From Clostridia bacterium (lineage in GTDB: Bacteria; Bacillota; Clostridia; Oscillospirales; CAG-382), in NCBI GenBank assembly GCA_017436675.1, contig JAFSCS010000036.1:1-43931 (forward strand): 43,931 nt of DNA, read 5' to 3'. Below are positions 16,032 to 24,737 of this stretch, in pieces (position 1 is the first letter of the stretch; each line of letters starts with the position of its first letter). The translations under genes and the position numbers were made by a program. The notes under the pieces were generated by a model. The model worked only from the letters and a program-made list of their open reading frames with translations, was not told the DNA's origin and ran no database searches.

Positions 16032-17411
16032 ATGATAAAAAGATCACTCCTCGAGGAAGCCCTCGGCGTCGCAATGACGACGGGTGCTGACTTCGCAGAA
16101 ATATACGTTGAACGTACGCTGACAGGCGGCGTATATATGATAAATAATAAGGTAGAGCAGATCCGCGACGGTGTCCTGTCCGGAATCGGCATCCGTGTTT
16201 TGAAGGGACTGAGAAGCGTCTATGCATCAACAAGCTCGCTCGATCGAGAAAGTGTGCTTCGTTGCGCGAAAAACGTAGCCGAGGTCCTCGGCGACGGCAA
16301 AGCGGAAATATCAATAAATCTGACCGAACGGATCTTCGGTGATATCCATCCCGTCCGCTTTGTTCCGTCAAGCGCACAAAAAACGACAAAAATAGAGCTT
16401 TTGAAGCGTGCATATTTCTCCGCAAAGGAATACGATCCGCTCATCTCACAGGTGCAGGGAACGTTGATGGACGTTGATCATAATATAATGATCGCCAACA
16501 GCGACGGGCTCCTGACCGCTGACAGACAAATTAGAACACGAATGGCGATCTCGTCCGTAGCATCCGAAAACGGTGAAAACCAAAGCGGAAGCTGTTCACC
16601 CGGAAGACGAATGGGACTCGAAATGTTCGAGACCTTTATTCCCGAGGATATCGGAAGAGAAGCGTCGCGTCAAGCGATGGTAAACCTGCGCGCCGGTTAT
16701 TGCCCCGCGGGAAAAATGCCTGTCGCAATAGAAAACGGATTCGGAGGCGTTATCTTCCACGAGGCTTGCGGCCATTCGCTTGAAGCAACGAGCGTCGCAG
16801 TCGGCGCATCGCAGTTCTGCGGAAAGCTCGGCGAACAGATCGCCAACGAAAAGGTCACCGCGATCGACGACGGTACTATCCCGAATGCGTGGGGCTCAAT
16901 CAATATCGATGACGAGGGTACTCCCGCAAGACGCAACGTATTGATCGAAAACGGCATATTGAAATCGTATATGATCGATAAATTCAACGGCAGACGTATG
17001 GGAATGGAATCGACGGGCAACAGCCGTCGCCAAGGCTATTCCTATGAGCCCACCTCAAGAATGACCAATACCTTTATCGCCGCAGGTAACGATAAAAACG
17101 ACGATATAATCAGCTCAATAGAATACGGACTCTATGCAAAAAGTATGGGCGGCGGCTCGGTAAACCCCGTTACGGGCGCGTTCAACTTTGCCGTTTCGGA
17201 GGGCTACATCATCCGCGGCGGAAAAATATGTGAGCCGGTCCGCGGCGCATCACTCATTGGAACAGGCAGCGAGATATTGAAGAATATCGATATGGTCGGA
17301 ACAGATATGGCGACAGGTCAAGGTATGTGCGGATCGTCGAGCGGAAGCATCCCGACCGACGTAGGTCAACCGCTTATCCGCGTAAACAGTATAACCGTTG
17401 GCGGAAGATAA
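16032..17411 (+). CDS. tldD: TldD metalloprotease subunit
   Basis: The 459-aa protein is the catalytic half of the TldD/TldE (PmbA) heterodimeric metalloprotease, a cytoplasmic enzyme that degrades unfolded peptides and in some species trims leader peptides of modified peptide antibiotics. The zinc motif HExxxH is HEACGH at 243-248, and the C-terminal GMCGSSSGSIPTDVGQP segment carries the expected Cys ligand and substrate-channel residues. Length is normal. The partner pmbA starts 15 bp downstream. No peptide precursor gene is visible next to it. Confidence 0.93.
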   Translation: MIKRSLLEEALGVAMTTGADFAEIYVERTLTGGVYMINNKVEQIRDGVLSGIGIRVLKGLRSVYASTSSLDRESVLRCAKNVAEVLGDGKAEISINLTERIFGDIHPVRFVPSSAQKTTKIELLKRAYFSAKEYDPLISQVQGTLMDVDHNIMIANSDGLLTADRQIRTRMAISSVASENGENQSGSCSPGRRMGLEMFETFIPEDIGREASRQAMVNLRAGYCPAGKMPVAIENGFGGVIFHEACGHSLEATSVAVGASQFCGKLGEQIANEKVTAIDDGTIPNAWGSINIDDEGTPARRNVLIENGILKSYMIDKFNGRRMGMESTGNSRRQGYSYEPTSRMTNTFIAAGNDKNDDIISSIEYGLYAKSMGGGSVNPVTGAFNFAVSEGYIIRGGKICEPVRGASLIGTGSEILKNIDMVGTDMATGQGMCGSSSGSIPTDVGQPLIRVNSITVGGR

Positions 17412-17426
17412 GAAAGGAGAATAACA

Positions 17427-18773
17427 ATGGATCTCGAATTGTTGAAAAGATCAGCTGAAAACAGAGCAAACGAGCTCGGATTAACCGAATATGAGCTATA
17501 TTTCCGTGAGGATGAGTCGATAAGCGCATCTGCAATGGAGTCGGAAATAAACCAATTCTCCTCGAGCGGAAGCAGCGGGATCTGCTTTCGGTGTATCGTG
17601 AACGATAAAATGGGCTATGCCTTCACCGAGCTTTTCGATGAAGACGAAATGATCTCTCTCGTTGACCGCGCTGTCGAGAACGCAAAAGCCATCGAGTGCG
17701 ACGACGAGGTGTTTATCTTCGCAGGAAGCGAAAAATATGAAGAAATAGAGCAAAACGTTGCCGATATCCCTTCTGCAGCCGTCCTTTCGAAAAAAACGCT
17801 CGATTGCCAAAAGGCACTGTACGATAGCGACGAAAGAGTAAGCAGCGGAACCGAATCGGGTGTCGTAGCCGCAAAAACAAAAATACGAATAGTAAACTCA
17901 AAAGGTCTTGACCTGAAAAACGAATCGGGATTTTTCGGCCTCTATGCTCAACCCGTAGTAAGAGACGGAGAAAACGTCAATACTGATTTTGCCGTCGAGG
18001 TGAAGCCGATCGATGAAATAGACGAGTGCTCTCTCGCAAAAAAAGCAGTAACCGATGCAATAGAAAAATTAGGTGCAACCACGGTAAAAAGCGGAAAATA
18101 TAATATAGTCTTCGACGGAGCGCAAATGAGAAGCATCCTCTCGACCTTCACCTCCGTTTTCAGCGGCAAATCCGCTCGCCTCGGACTTTCGCTTTTGAAG
18201 GGCAAGGTCGGAGAAGTGGTGGCTAATGACGTCGTAACGTTGACCGACGATCCCTTCTCAAAGGAAAACCCAATGAGAACGAGCTTCGATGCCGAGGGCG
18301 TCGCGACCTATAAAAAGCACGTCATCGAAAACGGCGTTTTGAAAACCTTCCTCTATAACCTTTCCTCCGCAAAGGCGGATAGTGTCGAAAGCACGGGCAA
18401 CGCTTCCAAGGCGTCATATTCAAGCTCCGTCGGTACAAGCCCCTATTGCTTCCATTTCGAAGCGGGAGAAAAAACACTCTCCGAGCTCTTCGAAGCGATA
18501 GGCGAGGGAATATACGTTACCGAAATGAAGGGCTTCCACGCAGGCGCAAACGCCGTAACGGGTGACTTCTCAATCGAAAGCGCAGGCTTTATGATCCGTG
18601 ACGGTAAAAAAGCCGAGGCAATAAAGGAATTCACCGTCTCGGGCAACTTCTTCGAGCTTTTGAAACAGATAAAGGAGTTCTCAAGCGAGGTAAAATACGG
18701 CATCCCCTCCGACTTCACTCTGTTCGGCTCTCCCGATGCCCTCGTAACAGATATGTCTGTCGCAGGTGTATAG
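17427..18773 (+). CDS. pmbA: TldE/PmbA metalloprotease partner subunit
   Basis: The 448-aa protein is homologous to TldD over its length but lacks HExxxH, as is normal for the TldE/PmbA partner that completes the heterodimer. Recognisable features are SGICFRCIV near the N terminus, the FSGKSARLGLSLLKGKVGE segment and the C-terminal GDFSIESAGFMIRDG followed by FTVSGNFFELLK. It lies 15 bp behind tldD with AAAGGAG as ribosome site, and 3 bp before comF. Confidence 0.92.
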   Translation: MDLELLKRSAENRANELGLTEYELYFREDESISASAMESEINQFSSSGSSGICFRCIVNDKMGYAFTELFDEDEMISLVDRAVENAKAIECDDEVFIFAGSEKYEEIEQNVADIPSAAVLSKKTLDCQKALYDSDERVSSGTESGVVAAKTKIRIVNSKGLDLKNESGFFGLYAQPVVRDGENVNTDFAVEVKPIDEIDECSLAKKAVTDAIEKLGATTVKSGKYNIVFDGAQMRSILSTFTSVFSGKSARLGLSLLKGKVGEVVANDVVTLTDDPFSKENPMRTSFDAEGVATYKKHVIENGVLKTFLYNLSSAKADSVESTGNASKASYSSSVGTSPYCFHFEAGEKTLSELFEAIGEGIYVTEMKGFHAGANAVTGDFSIESAGFMIRDGKKAEAIKEFTVSGNFFELLKQIKEFSSEVKYGIPSDFTLFGSPDALVTDMSVAGV

Positions 18774-18776
18774 AAT

Positions 18777-19463
18777 ATGTTGAAAAAACTCAAGGATCTG
18801 CTTTTTCCCGAAAAATGTCTTTCTTGCGGACGGATCGTCCGAGCTACGCCGATCTGTATGGATTGCTTCGATGAGCTGATGGAAGCGATCGAACAAAAAT
18901 GTACTGTCTGCGGAAAAAGTGTCAACGATTGTGAGTGTATAAAGCTGAAAGGGATAAAAATGCATTTTATCCCTTTTTGGTATAAAGGAAAAACACTTCG
19001 TCGTGCAGTATATCGGCTAAAGATCCAAAACTCACGCTCAAATACTTTGTTCTTCGCCTCCGTCCTCAATAGTGATATAAGGATCCGCCTCGGCGAGATC
19101 GAGCCGAAGGATCTTTTTGACGTGATCACCTACGTTCCGCGAAGCAGAGACCAAAAGAATAAATACGGTGTCGACCAAAGTGAGCTGCTTGCAAAAGAGC
19201 TGTCAATATTGATGGAGGTCCCTTGTGAGCAGCTTTTGGTAAGAGTCGGCGGAAAACAACAAAAAAGTCTCCATTCCCTCGCGAGAATAGAGAACGTAAA
19301 GGGCAGCTTCGTTCCGTGTCCAAGGGCAGCCGAATATAAACGGGTGCTCTTGGTCGATGATATAATAACGACGGGCGCAACCGTAACGAGATGCACCGAA
19401 ATGTTAAAAATGGCGGGAGTGAAAACAGTTTCAGTCGCCGCCATCGCAAAAACATTATTCTAA
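18777..19463 (+). CDS. comF: ComF-family amidophosphoribosyltransferase-like protein
   Basis: The 228-aa protein has an N-terminal zinc-ribbon (Cys14, Cys17, Cys27, Cys30, then Cys43, Cys46 and a CEC pair) and a C-terminal phosphoribosyltransferase fold whose PRPP-binding loop is VLLVDDIITTGAT. This is the ComF architecture, known from natural transformation, where ComF acts at the single-strand DNA uptake step. Single comF copies away from other competence genes are common, so competence cannot be claimed. The AGGTG in the end of pmbA is its ribosome site. Its last 4 bp overlap the 3' end of the convergent HAD gene, and no terminator lies between them. Confidence 0.88.
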   Translation: MLKKLKDLLFPEKCLSCGRIVRATPICMDCFDELMEAIEQKCTVCGKSVNDCECIKLKGIKMHFIPFWYKGKTLRRAVYRLKIQNSRSNTLFFASVLNSDIRIRLGEIEPKDLFDVITYVPRSRDQKNKYGVDQSELLAKELSILMEVPCEQLLVRVGGKQQKSLHSLARIENVKGSFVPCPRAAEYKRVLLVDDIITTGATVTRCTEMLKMAGVKTVSVAAIAKTLF

Positions 19464-20011
19464 ATAAGAAGCTCACGAAGGTCAACTACCACCGTGTCGC
19501 AAAGCTCGCGTAACGCCTCGTGCTCTTGTGCCGAGTTTCGTGAGTCAAGTATTCCGACGACGGAAAAACCCGCGTTTTTCGCGCAAGTCGCCGCATAAAG
19601 CCTGTCCTCAAAAACAACACATTCGTCAATAGTACCGCCAAAGCGCTCCATTACCGTCAAGTACAATAATGGGTCGCTTTTTCCTTTTCCAACGTCACTC
19701 TCGCACATCGCAAGATCAATATATTTGTCGATCCCCATCCTCTCAAAGCCGGGTGAACAAACCGAAATATCCGTCGCCGTCGCAATAGCAATTCCGATCC
19801 CCATCTTTTTGAACTCCTCGAGAGCTTCGAGTGTTCCAACACGCGGTATAACGTCGTAAAGATAATGCGGCTTCAATTCTTCAAACGCTTCTGCAACCGT
19901 TATCTTAGACCAATCGAACGATCTCCAATATTGGAGCGAATCGAGTAACGTTCCGTCCATATCAAAAATAAAATACTTTTTTCCTTCTAAAAATGCCTTC
20001 GAAAATCTCAT
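19460..20011 (-). CDS. HAD-superfamily hydrolase
   Basis: The 183-aa protein has the HAD motifs in order: nucleophile Asp17 and Asp19 in FDMDGTLLDS, the Thr of IAIATATD, the Lys of KGKSDP and the acidic motif VVFEDRLYA. The cap is small and inserted between motifs I and II, as in the beta-phosphoglucomutase/phosphatase subfamily. The substrate is unknown. Its ATG overlaps the stop of the thymidylate kinase gene (ATGA), so it is coupled to it. It may be a sugar or nucleotide phosphatase. Confidence 0.85.
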   Translation of the reverse strand: MRFSKAFLEGKKYFIFDMDGTLLDSLQYWRSFDWSKITVAEAFEELKPHYLYDVIPRVGTLEALEEFKKMGIGIAIATATDISVCSPGFERMGIDKYIDLAMCESDVGKGKSDPLLYLTVMERFGGTIDECVVFEDRLYAATCAKNAGFSVVGILDSRNSAQEHEALRELCDTVVVDLRELLI

Positions 20012-20592
20012 ATGCTTGCCTTTTCCTTGATAATGCCAAACGCTTTAGAAACAATATTGTCGATCGTGTCGTCAACGTCAATATAGCTGAATTCCTCTCC
20101 GAATATCTCGGGAAGCCTTTCGTACATCGCCGTTATCTTTTCAAGAAAACCGCGTGTCTCATATATCTCCTTGCTGAGTGCACGCGTCTCAATGCGCGAC
20201 AGCAAAACATCAACGTCAGTCGTCAAAATAAACGTAATATCCGGTGTTCTGAGCGAGTTGTTGTCCTCGGTAAGCGCAGGGTCAAGCCCGTGCGACACTT
20301 GATAGCAATACGTCGAGTATTTGTATCTGTCGGAAATAACGACCTCGCCGCCTTTTTCCCACTCAGAGATCTCACGAAGATGCTCTATCCTGTCAAGCAC
20401 GAAAAGATCATAAAGCTCCTTCGGTGTCGAGCTGCTGTCGGAAAGCATCTCGCGAAGCCTTTTCCCGTAATGTGATGCAGTAGGCTCACTCGTGTATCTC
20501 GCCTTGATGCCAATATCATTGAGCCTTTCGACCAAAAGCTTAGATATAGTCGTCTTTCCGCTTCCGTCGGGCCCTTCTATAACAATAAACAT
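20008..20592 (-). CDS. tmk: Thymidylate kinase
   Basis: The 194-aa protein phosphorylates dTMP to dTDP. It begins with IVIEGPDGSGKTT, the P-loop at 7-14, followed by the RYTSEPT segment and the DRY-like ISDRYKYST motif that binds thymidylate. The Arg-rich lid region is present but short. I chose ATG 20592, 7 nt after AAGGAG; an upstream in-frame start would add 19 residues that overlap the promoter. It is followed by the overlapping HAD gene. Its product, dTDP, feeds dTTP, which RmlA in the polysaccharide cluster consumes. Confidence 0.87.
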   Translation of the reverse strand: MFIVIEGPDGSGKTTISKLLVERLNDIGIKARYTSEPTASHYGKRLREMLSDSSSTPKELYDLFVLDRIEHLREISEWEKGGEVVISDRYKYSTYCYQVSHGLDPALTEDNNSLRTPDITFILTTDVDVLLSRIETRALSKEIYETRGFLEKITAMYERLPEIFGEEFSYIDVDDTIDNIVSKAFGIIKEKASI

Positions 20593-20620
20593 ATCATTCT
20601 CCTTAATATTCAATAAAATA

Positions 20621-20649
20621 ATAATATACCATAAACGAAAAAAAGTCAA
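20621..20649 (-). promoter_or_regulatory. Sigma-A promoter of tmk
   Basis: On the minus strand TTGACT (20649-20644), 17-bp spacer, TATTAT (20626-20621). The -35 box overlaps the stop codon of the GH28-like gene. Confidence 0.7.
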
Positions 20650-22070
20650 TAAACGATATCTGGTTTTGAATTAAAGGTGCAATTTTCGCAAATATAAGTC
20701 GGACGCTCGTCCGTTTCCTTCACACAAAGTGAGATATGCTCGATCGAAAGTCCGTTAATGTTTCTGAGATCCATACAGGAAGCACGCGACCAGTCGGGAT
20801 AGTAATTTGAAACGCGTCCCGCCTCGCTCTCTGTTCGCGTGTCTGCAACCGTGGGCCAAAGCTCGGGAATGTCGTCCTTCTTTACTCCGCCGATCGCACG
20901 ATAAGTCAAATTAGAAAAAGTAATATTTTGAAGCGGTGCACTTTCGTGAGAATCACACCTGATCCCGCCAAAACGCGTGTTGCCCATCACACAATGAAGT
21001 CCACCCCAAGTATAGTAATGCTCCTGTTTCATTTCTTCGGTGTCAATGATGGTAATGTTTTCGGCAGTAATATTGCGGATCGTTCCGAAAGCAGGTGCTT
21101 CATTTATACCAATGGATATTATAATATTGTTGCATAAATAATAAAACGGACGTCTGACGTTCTCCATTCGTATGTTGCGAATTAAAATATCTTCAATAAT
21201 TCCACCTTCCGATGATTCTATCTTGATACCTTCGCGCCAAATATGTTCCATAACACAGTCTTCTATCAAAACCCTGCGTATATCTCCAACACTTTTCATT
21301 CCAATACGCACACCGTCCGTCCAACTGCGCATCCGACAACGCCTGATCGTGACGTCCTCACAATCCTGTTGCCCTTGTCCGTTCGATTGCAAACAAACAG
21401 AATCGTCGCTTTGGTCAAAAATGCAATCCTCAACCAAAACACGTCTGCACCCGTCAAAATCCAACCCGTCACCATTCAAATTGACGAGTGAACGGAAAAC
21501 AAGTGATCTCGCCGTAACGTCGCTGCACCCCAAAATCGCAAAATTCCAAGCCGCAGCATCAAAAATGCTCAAATGCTCGATGATGACTTTTTTGCAATCC
21601 TTAAGCCGAACTAACATAGGACGAGGCGAATAAGCGTCAAGATCATTGTGAAAAGCAGGCGCATTTCCGTCAATGACACCACCTCCGGTAATGATCAATT
21701 CCTCGCAATCCTCACCGTATATAAAGCAGCGATCCATGTGCTTTTCGTATAAATGACGATTGTAGTGAGTGTCTTCGCGATAATCATCAATGCTTCCGCT
21801 CGCAAAAAGCTTGCTCCCTCTTTTTATGAAGAGCGTCAACTTGCTTCTCAAATATAGCTGACCGCAAAGGTATACCGACCCCGAAAGAATAACGCTTCCG
21901 CCCGTGTTTTCAGCCATATCCATCGCCTTTTGAACGGCATCGGTGTCGTTAGCTTTGCCATCAGCAACAGCACCGAAATCCTCGGGAAAATAATGCGGTA
22001 ACGGACAACTCAGCTCTTCCTTGTCCCAAAAAGGAAGTATGGGCGTTTTCTTTTTGTTTATGTCTTTCAT
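20646..22070 (-). CDS. GH28-like (polygalacturonase family) glycoside hydrolase
   Basis: The 474-aa protein has the pectin-lyase-like beta-helix layout. It opens with FGAVADGKANDTDAVQKAM, and then shows ITGGGVIDGN, LNGDGLDFDGC, FDQSDDSVCLQ and WTDGVRIGMKS. These correspond to the N-x-D, Asp-Asp and R-I-K acid/substrate motifs of GH28. The canonical Gly-His-Gly motif is not evident; SNGQGQQ stands near that place. No signal peptide is visible, so it probably acts in the cytoplasm on imported oligogalacturonide-like sugars. It has its own promoter and sits alone. Confidence 0.8.
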   Translation of the reverse strand: MKDINKKKTPILPFWDKEELSCPLPHYFPEDFGAVADGKANDTDAVQKAMDMAENTGGSVILSGSVYLCGQLYLRSKLTLFIKRGSKLFASGSIDDYREDTHYNRHLYEKHMDRCFIYGEDCEELIITGGGVIDGNAPAFHNDLDAYSPRPMLVRLKDCKKVIIEHLSIFDAAAWNFAILGCSDVTARSLVFRSLVNLNGDGLDFDGCRRVLVEDCIFDQSDDSVCLQSNGQGQQDCEDVTIRRCRMRSWTDGVRIGMKSVGDIRRVLIEDCVMEHIWREGIKIESSEGGIIEDILIRNIRMENVRRPFYYLCNNIIISIGINEAPAFGTIRNITAENITIIDTEEMKQEHYYTWGGLHCVMGNTRFGGIRCDSHESAPLQNITFSNLTYRAIGGVKKDDIPELWPTVADTRTESEAGRVSNYYPDWSRASCMDLRNINGLSIEHISLCVKETDERPTYICENCTFNSKPDIVY

Positions 22071-22100
22071 TTTCTATATCCTTGTAACAATGTTTTATAA

Positions 22101-22129
22101 ATGATAACTCATCCTTCGGGAAATGTCAA
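22101..22129 (-). promoter_or_regulatory. Sigma-A promoter of the GH28-like gene
   Basis: On the minus strand TTGACA (22129-22124), 17-bp spacer, TATCAT (22106-22101). Confidence 0.7.
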
Positions 22130-22164
22130 TATAGTTCCTACACTCCAAACAATAAAAACTTACC

Positions 22165-22193
22165 TTGACATAAGATATTACCTATGTTATAAT
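22165..22193 (+). promoter_or_regulatory. Perfect consensus sigma-A promoter of the lipoprotein pair
   Basis: TTGACA (22165-22170), 17-bp spacer, TATAAT (22188-22193). A leader of about 95 nt follows. Confidence 0.85.
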
Positions 22194-22236
22194 AAAGAAA
22201 AAGTGTTCCTTTCGGACATATATCGCAAAAAAAACG

Positions 22237-22275
22237 GCACAGTGTATGTCCTCGAAAGCAACACCGTGCTTTTTT
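22237..22275 (+). terminator. Leader hairpin with T-run (possible attenuator)
   Basis: GCACAGTGT-type arm (22237-22245) pairs with ACACCGTGC (22261-22269) with one A-C mismatch, followed by six T residues. It lies between the consensus promoter and the first lipoprotein start, where a terminator would lower expression unless it is prevented from folding. Confidence 0.5.
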
Positions 22276-22294
22276 GTATTTATAGGGAGGTTAT

Positions 22295-23281
22295 ATGAAA
22301 AAACTGCTTGCTTTAGTTCTCTCTTGTATCTTCGTTTTGCTTTTAGCCTCGTGCGGTGAAGAATTACCCGCGAGTGACTATGTGAAAAAGGGAAAGATAA
22401 TGGTCGATAATACAATTCCGTTCGTTATCGACGATTCCGTTGCTATCGATGCAATAGAAGCCGAATCATCATTGCGTGTCGGTATGCGCTATATAACCTT
22501 TGCGGCTAAATTCGGATATAAGATATTCCATTCCAAGGATACACCAATTCTTTCTCCCTCATCCTTATTCACGTATTATACCGTCTATCCTTTGAACGAC
22601 GGAAGATTGTTGTATCTTCACATTGAGCCTAACAATAAAGGGGAGTATATCATCGATAAGTATTCAGTAATAGCCGACAAAAATACTTATGTGAATAATA
22701 TTCTCGCTTGGGATGCTCCGTATGTACTGATGAACGTTTCGGCGGAGAACCGCGAAAAAGATTTCCTAAACGGCATCGAAAAAAGCTCGCTTGTCTATTC
22801 AACGTTTATGAAGCTTGAGGAAGCGTTGGGACTATCTTCGGTGAACTATATACCAAGCTCATTTGCGAATGGAAGCGATTGGGATATGGCGGTAAGAATG
22901 ATTTATCTGGAAAATGAAACCGCCGATGTGTTTGAATTGAAAATGAGATCCGACACAACTTCTCACACACTCACCAAAATAACGTATTCATACTCAAACG
23001 GTGAATTTGTGAAAAAAGAAACCGAAGAAAAAACTATCGAGCTTGAAAAAGTCGTGCCTTTGCTGGAAAAATTAAAAACGTCTAACGTGGATAACTCTGT
23101 TTATTCCGAAATAAAAGACCTCGCAACTCTTGATAAAGGTATCTTTTTCTTTGCTGACGGTGGTATAACGTATGAAGATGAACGATATAACTCGCGGTGT
23201 AACTTTATTTATTCATATACCACAACCGACACGGATGTGGCGGATTATTGGACTGCATTGAATAACTTGTTTGGAGAGTAG
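22295..23281 (+). CDS. Lipoprotein of unknown function (paralogue 1)
   Basis: The 328-aa protein has a lipoprotein signal peptide ending in LLLASCGE, with the lipidated Cys at about residue 20. The mature part is hydrophilic and rich in Tyr, Asp and Lys; I recognise no domain. Just after the lipobox it has DYVKKGKIMVDNTIPFV, which lines up with DYVRGYKAKVDNDITFV in the next gene, and both continue into a beta-rich region with YYTVY. The two are diverged tandem paralogues. GGGAGG precedes the ATG. It should be anchored on the outer face of the membrane. Confidence 0.7.
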   Translation: MKKLLALVLSCIFVLLLASCGEELPASDYVKKGKIMVDNTIPFVIDDSVAIDAIEAESSLRVGMRYITFAAKFGYKIFHSKDTPILSPSSLFTYYTVYPLNDGRLLYLHIEPNNKGEYIIDKYSVIADKNTYVNNILAWDAPYVLMNVSAENREKDFLNGIEKSSLVYSTFMKLEEALGLSSVNYIPSSFANGSDWDMAVRMIYLENETADVFELKMRSDTTSHTLTKITYSYSNGEFVKKETEEKTIELEKVVPLLEKLKTSNVDNSVYSEIKDLATLDKGIFFFADGGITYEDERYNSRCNFIYSYTTTDTDVADYWTALNNLFGE

Positions 23282-23289
23282 GTGGCGTA

Positions 23290-24381
23290 ATGAAAAAATT
23301 TGTTTCTTTAATCTTGATTTTCTTGATGCTCGCCGCGCTCTGCGGATGTGAAACTCCGATAGCGAACGATTATGTCCGCGGATATAAAGCAAAAGTAGAT
23401 AACGATATAACGTTCGTATATACCCAAGGCGCTTTTTATCCTGATACGGGCTACTTGATAAACCACTATTATGAAAAAGAATTGACCTATAAAGAATTTG
23501 CTGAAGTGTATGGTAATAAGATCATACACGAATCAGTTCGCGACGATGAAATATATTATTATACCGTGTATTTCGGTGATAATAATGATGTCTATTATCT
23601 GTTCCTCGAGAAAAATGAAAACGGAGAATTCTATTTCGAAAAAGATAAAGTGAATTGGATTTGGGCTAATTTGTACCAAATGGAGTATTATGATTCGGAA
23701 GTCCTGCATACAACAGATGAGGCAAGACCACTCTTGCTCGAAAAAGACCTTCCCGAAAATCTGCTTGAAGGAAGATTGCCCTATAACGCCGACCCTAATT
23801 ATATAACAGGCAATAATATCTTCAAAAGCAGCTTGTATGCTTGGAGTGAATATGATGCACGCCTTGCTCTCTATTCAATAGACCGCGGTATGAATAGAGT
23901 AAAGGATAACGTAACGAGCTTTTATCGTGTCCTCCATAGCGTAGCATTCGATTATACAAACGATAAAGGCCAAGAAATGTGCGGCGCGCTCTACCTCTAT
24001 GAAATAACAGTGTATGCCGGCGGAAAAGGAAGCTTGCGCTTTGCCCATATCGACGAGATCGCACCGCGAGATAACTTGCCGCCAAACCAAGACGAAACCG
24101 TAGAATTGACGGAAACGGAAGTGAATAACTTCTTGAAAGTTATCGAAGAACGTAATTTCTATTCGCTCCCAACCAATAACCCCGAAGAAAGTTTTGGACT
24201 TGACGGTTATACAACCTATGTGTTTGGCGATAACGGTGAGAAACAGCATTTGATAAAGCATTGGGTAGCCTCGGAAAGATATGATATCTACCATATCAGA
24301 AAAGCAGTCGAAGAACTGACAAAATCAAAAATCGACGTAAAATACGGCGGCGTCTATATCGATTACGGCTACAATTATTAG
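23290..24381 (+). CDS. Lipoprotein of unknown function (paralogue 2)
   Basis: The 363-aa protein has a signal peptide ending in LAALCGCE, lipid Cys at about 20. It resembles its upstream neighbour in the N-terminal third (DYVRGYKAKVDNDITFV, then YYTVYFGDNNDVYYLFLE against YYTVYPLNDGRLLYLHIE). The C-terminal part is different and somewhat longer, with a FYSLPTN segment. It starts 8 bp after the stop of the first gene with TAGGTGG as ribosome site, so they form one operon. I recognise no catalytic motif. Confidence 0.7.
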   Translation: MKKFVSLILIFLMLAALCGCETPIANDYVRGYKAKVDNDITFVYTQGAFYPDTGYLINHYYEKELTYKEFAEVYGNKIIHESVRDDEIYYYTVYFGDNNDVYYLFLEKNENGEFYFEKDKVNWIWANLYQMEYYDSEVLHTTDEARPLLLEKDLPENLLEGRLPYNADPNYITGNNIFKSSLYAWSEYDARLALYSIDRGMNRVKDNVTSFYRVLHSVAFDYTNDKGQEMCGALYLYEITVYAGGKGSLRFAHIDEIAPRDNLPPNQDETVELTETEVNNFLKVIEERNFYSLPTNNPEESFGLDGYTTYVFGDNGEKQHLIKHWVASERYDIYHIRKAVEELTKSKIDVKYGGVYIDYGYNY

Positions 24382-24482
24382 GAGTATAATGTACGATCTG
24401 TAAAAATTGATACAAAAGCTGTCCGATGCTCAAGCGTAGTGGGCAAAAATAAGTACCCTTAATTGATCATTATACAGTTCTG

Positions 24483-24511
24483 CTCCCGCGGAAATCGCAT
24501 TTCCGCGGGAG
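24483..24511 (+). terminator. Strong hairpin behind the lipoprotein pair
   Basis: A 13-bp perfect stem, CTCCCGCGGAAAT (24483-24495) with ATTTCCGCGGGAG (24499-24511), closes a 3-nt loop. The following TATGTTGTTTT is a weak T-tract, so it may be a terminator or another stable structure. Confidence 0.6.
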
Positions 24512-24616
24512 TATGTTGTTTTAGAAAGTAATAACGAAAATCATTTATATCAACTTCACCGCCGACGACGCAGTGCCCGTCCTCAGCTCAATAGAATAAT
24601 CCCCACCCCCCAAAAA

Positions 24617-24646
24617 AGCCCATCATCCGATGGGCTCTGTTTTTTT
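24617..24646. terminator. Bidirectional terminator before the polysaccharide operon
   Basis: AGCCCATC (24617-24624) pairs with GATGGGCT (24629-24636). A T-run follows on the plus strand and an A-run precedes it, so it can stop transcription from both sides. Confidence 0.8.
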
Positions 24647-24737
24647 GTTAAAAAAAGATACCCAAAAAAGATAAAAACAAAAGAGAAATATTGGTTACAT
24701 TTTCAGCCGATTTTAAAACGCTTTTGGTGAATATGTA

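Larger units (their letters stand above)
24382..24737. other. Gene-free stretch with hairpins and a possible decayed gene end
   Basis: No credible gene lies here. Two hairpins are annotated separately (24483-24511 and 24617-24646). On the minus strand 24611-24545 reads GGGDYSIELRTGTASSAV followed by KLI and a stop. This looks protein-like but has no start or continuation. At 24387-24475 TATAATGTACGATC and GATCATTATA form an imperfect inverted repeat around 60 bp of unexplained sequence. These may be relics of a mobile element, but no transposase is recognisable. Confidence 0.4.

Noticed and set aside
16032..18773. TldD/PmbA as part of a modified-peptide antibiotic cluster
   Set aside because: No precursor peptide, modification enzyme or exporter lies next to it; the neighbours comF and the HAD/tmk pair are housekeeping genes.
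18777..19463. A competence locus around comF
   Set aside because: No other com genes are present; isolated comF homologues are common in Firmicutes.
24382..24660. An intact insertion sequence
   Set aside because: No transposase frame or clear terminal repeats with target duplication; only weak relic-like pieces.
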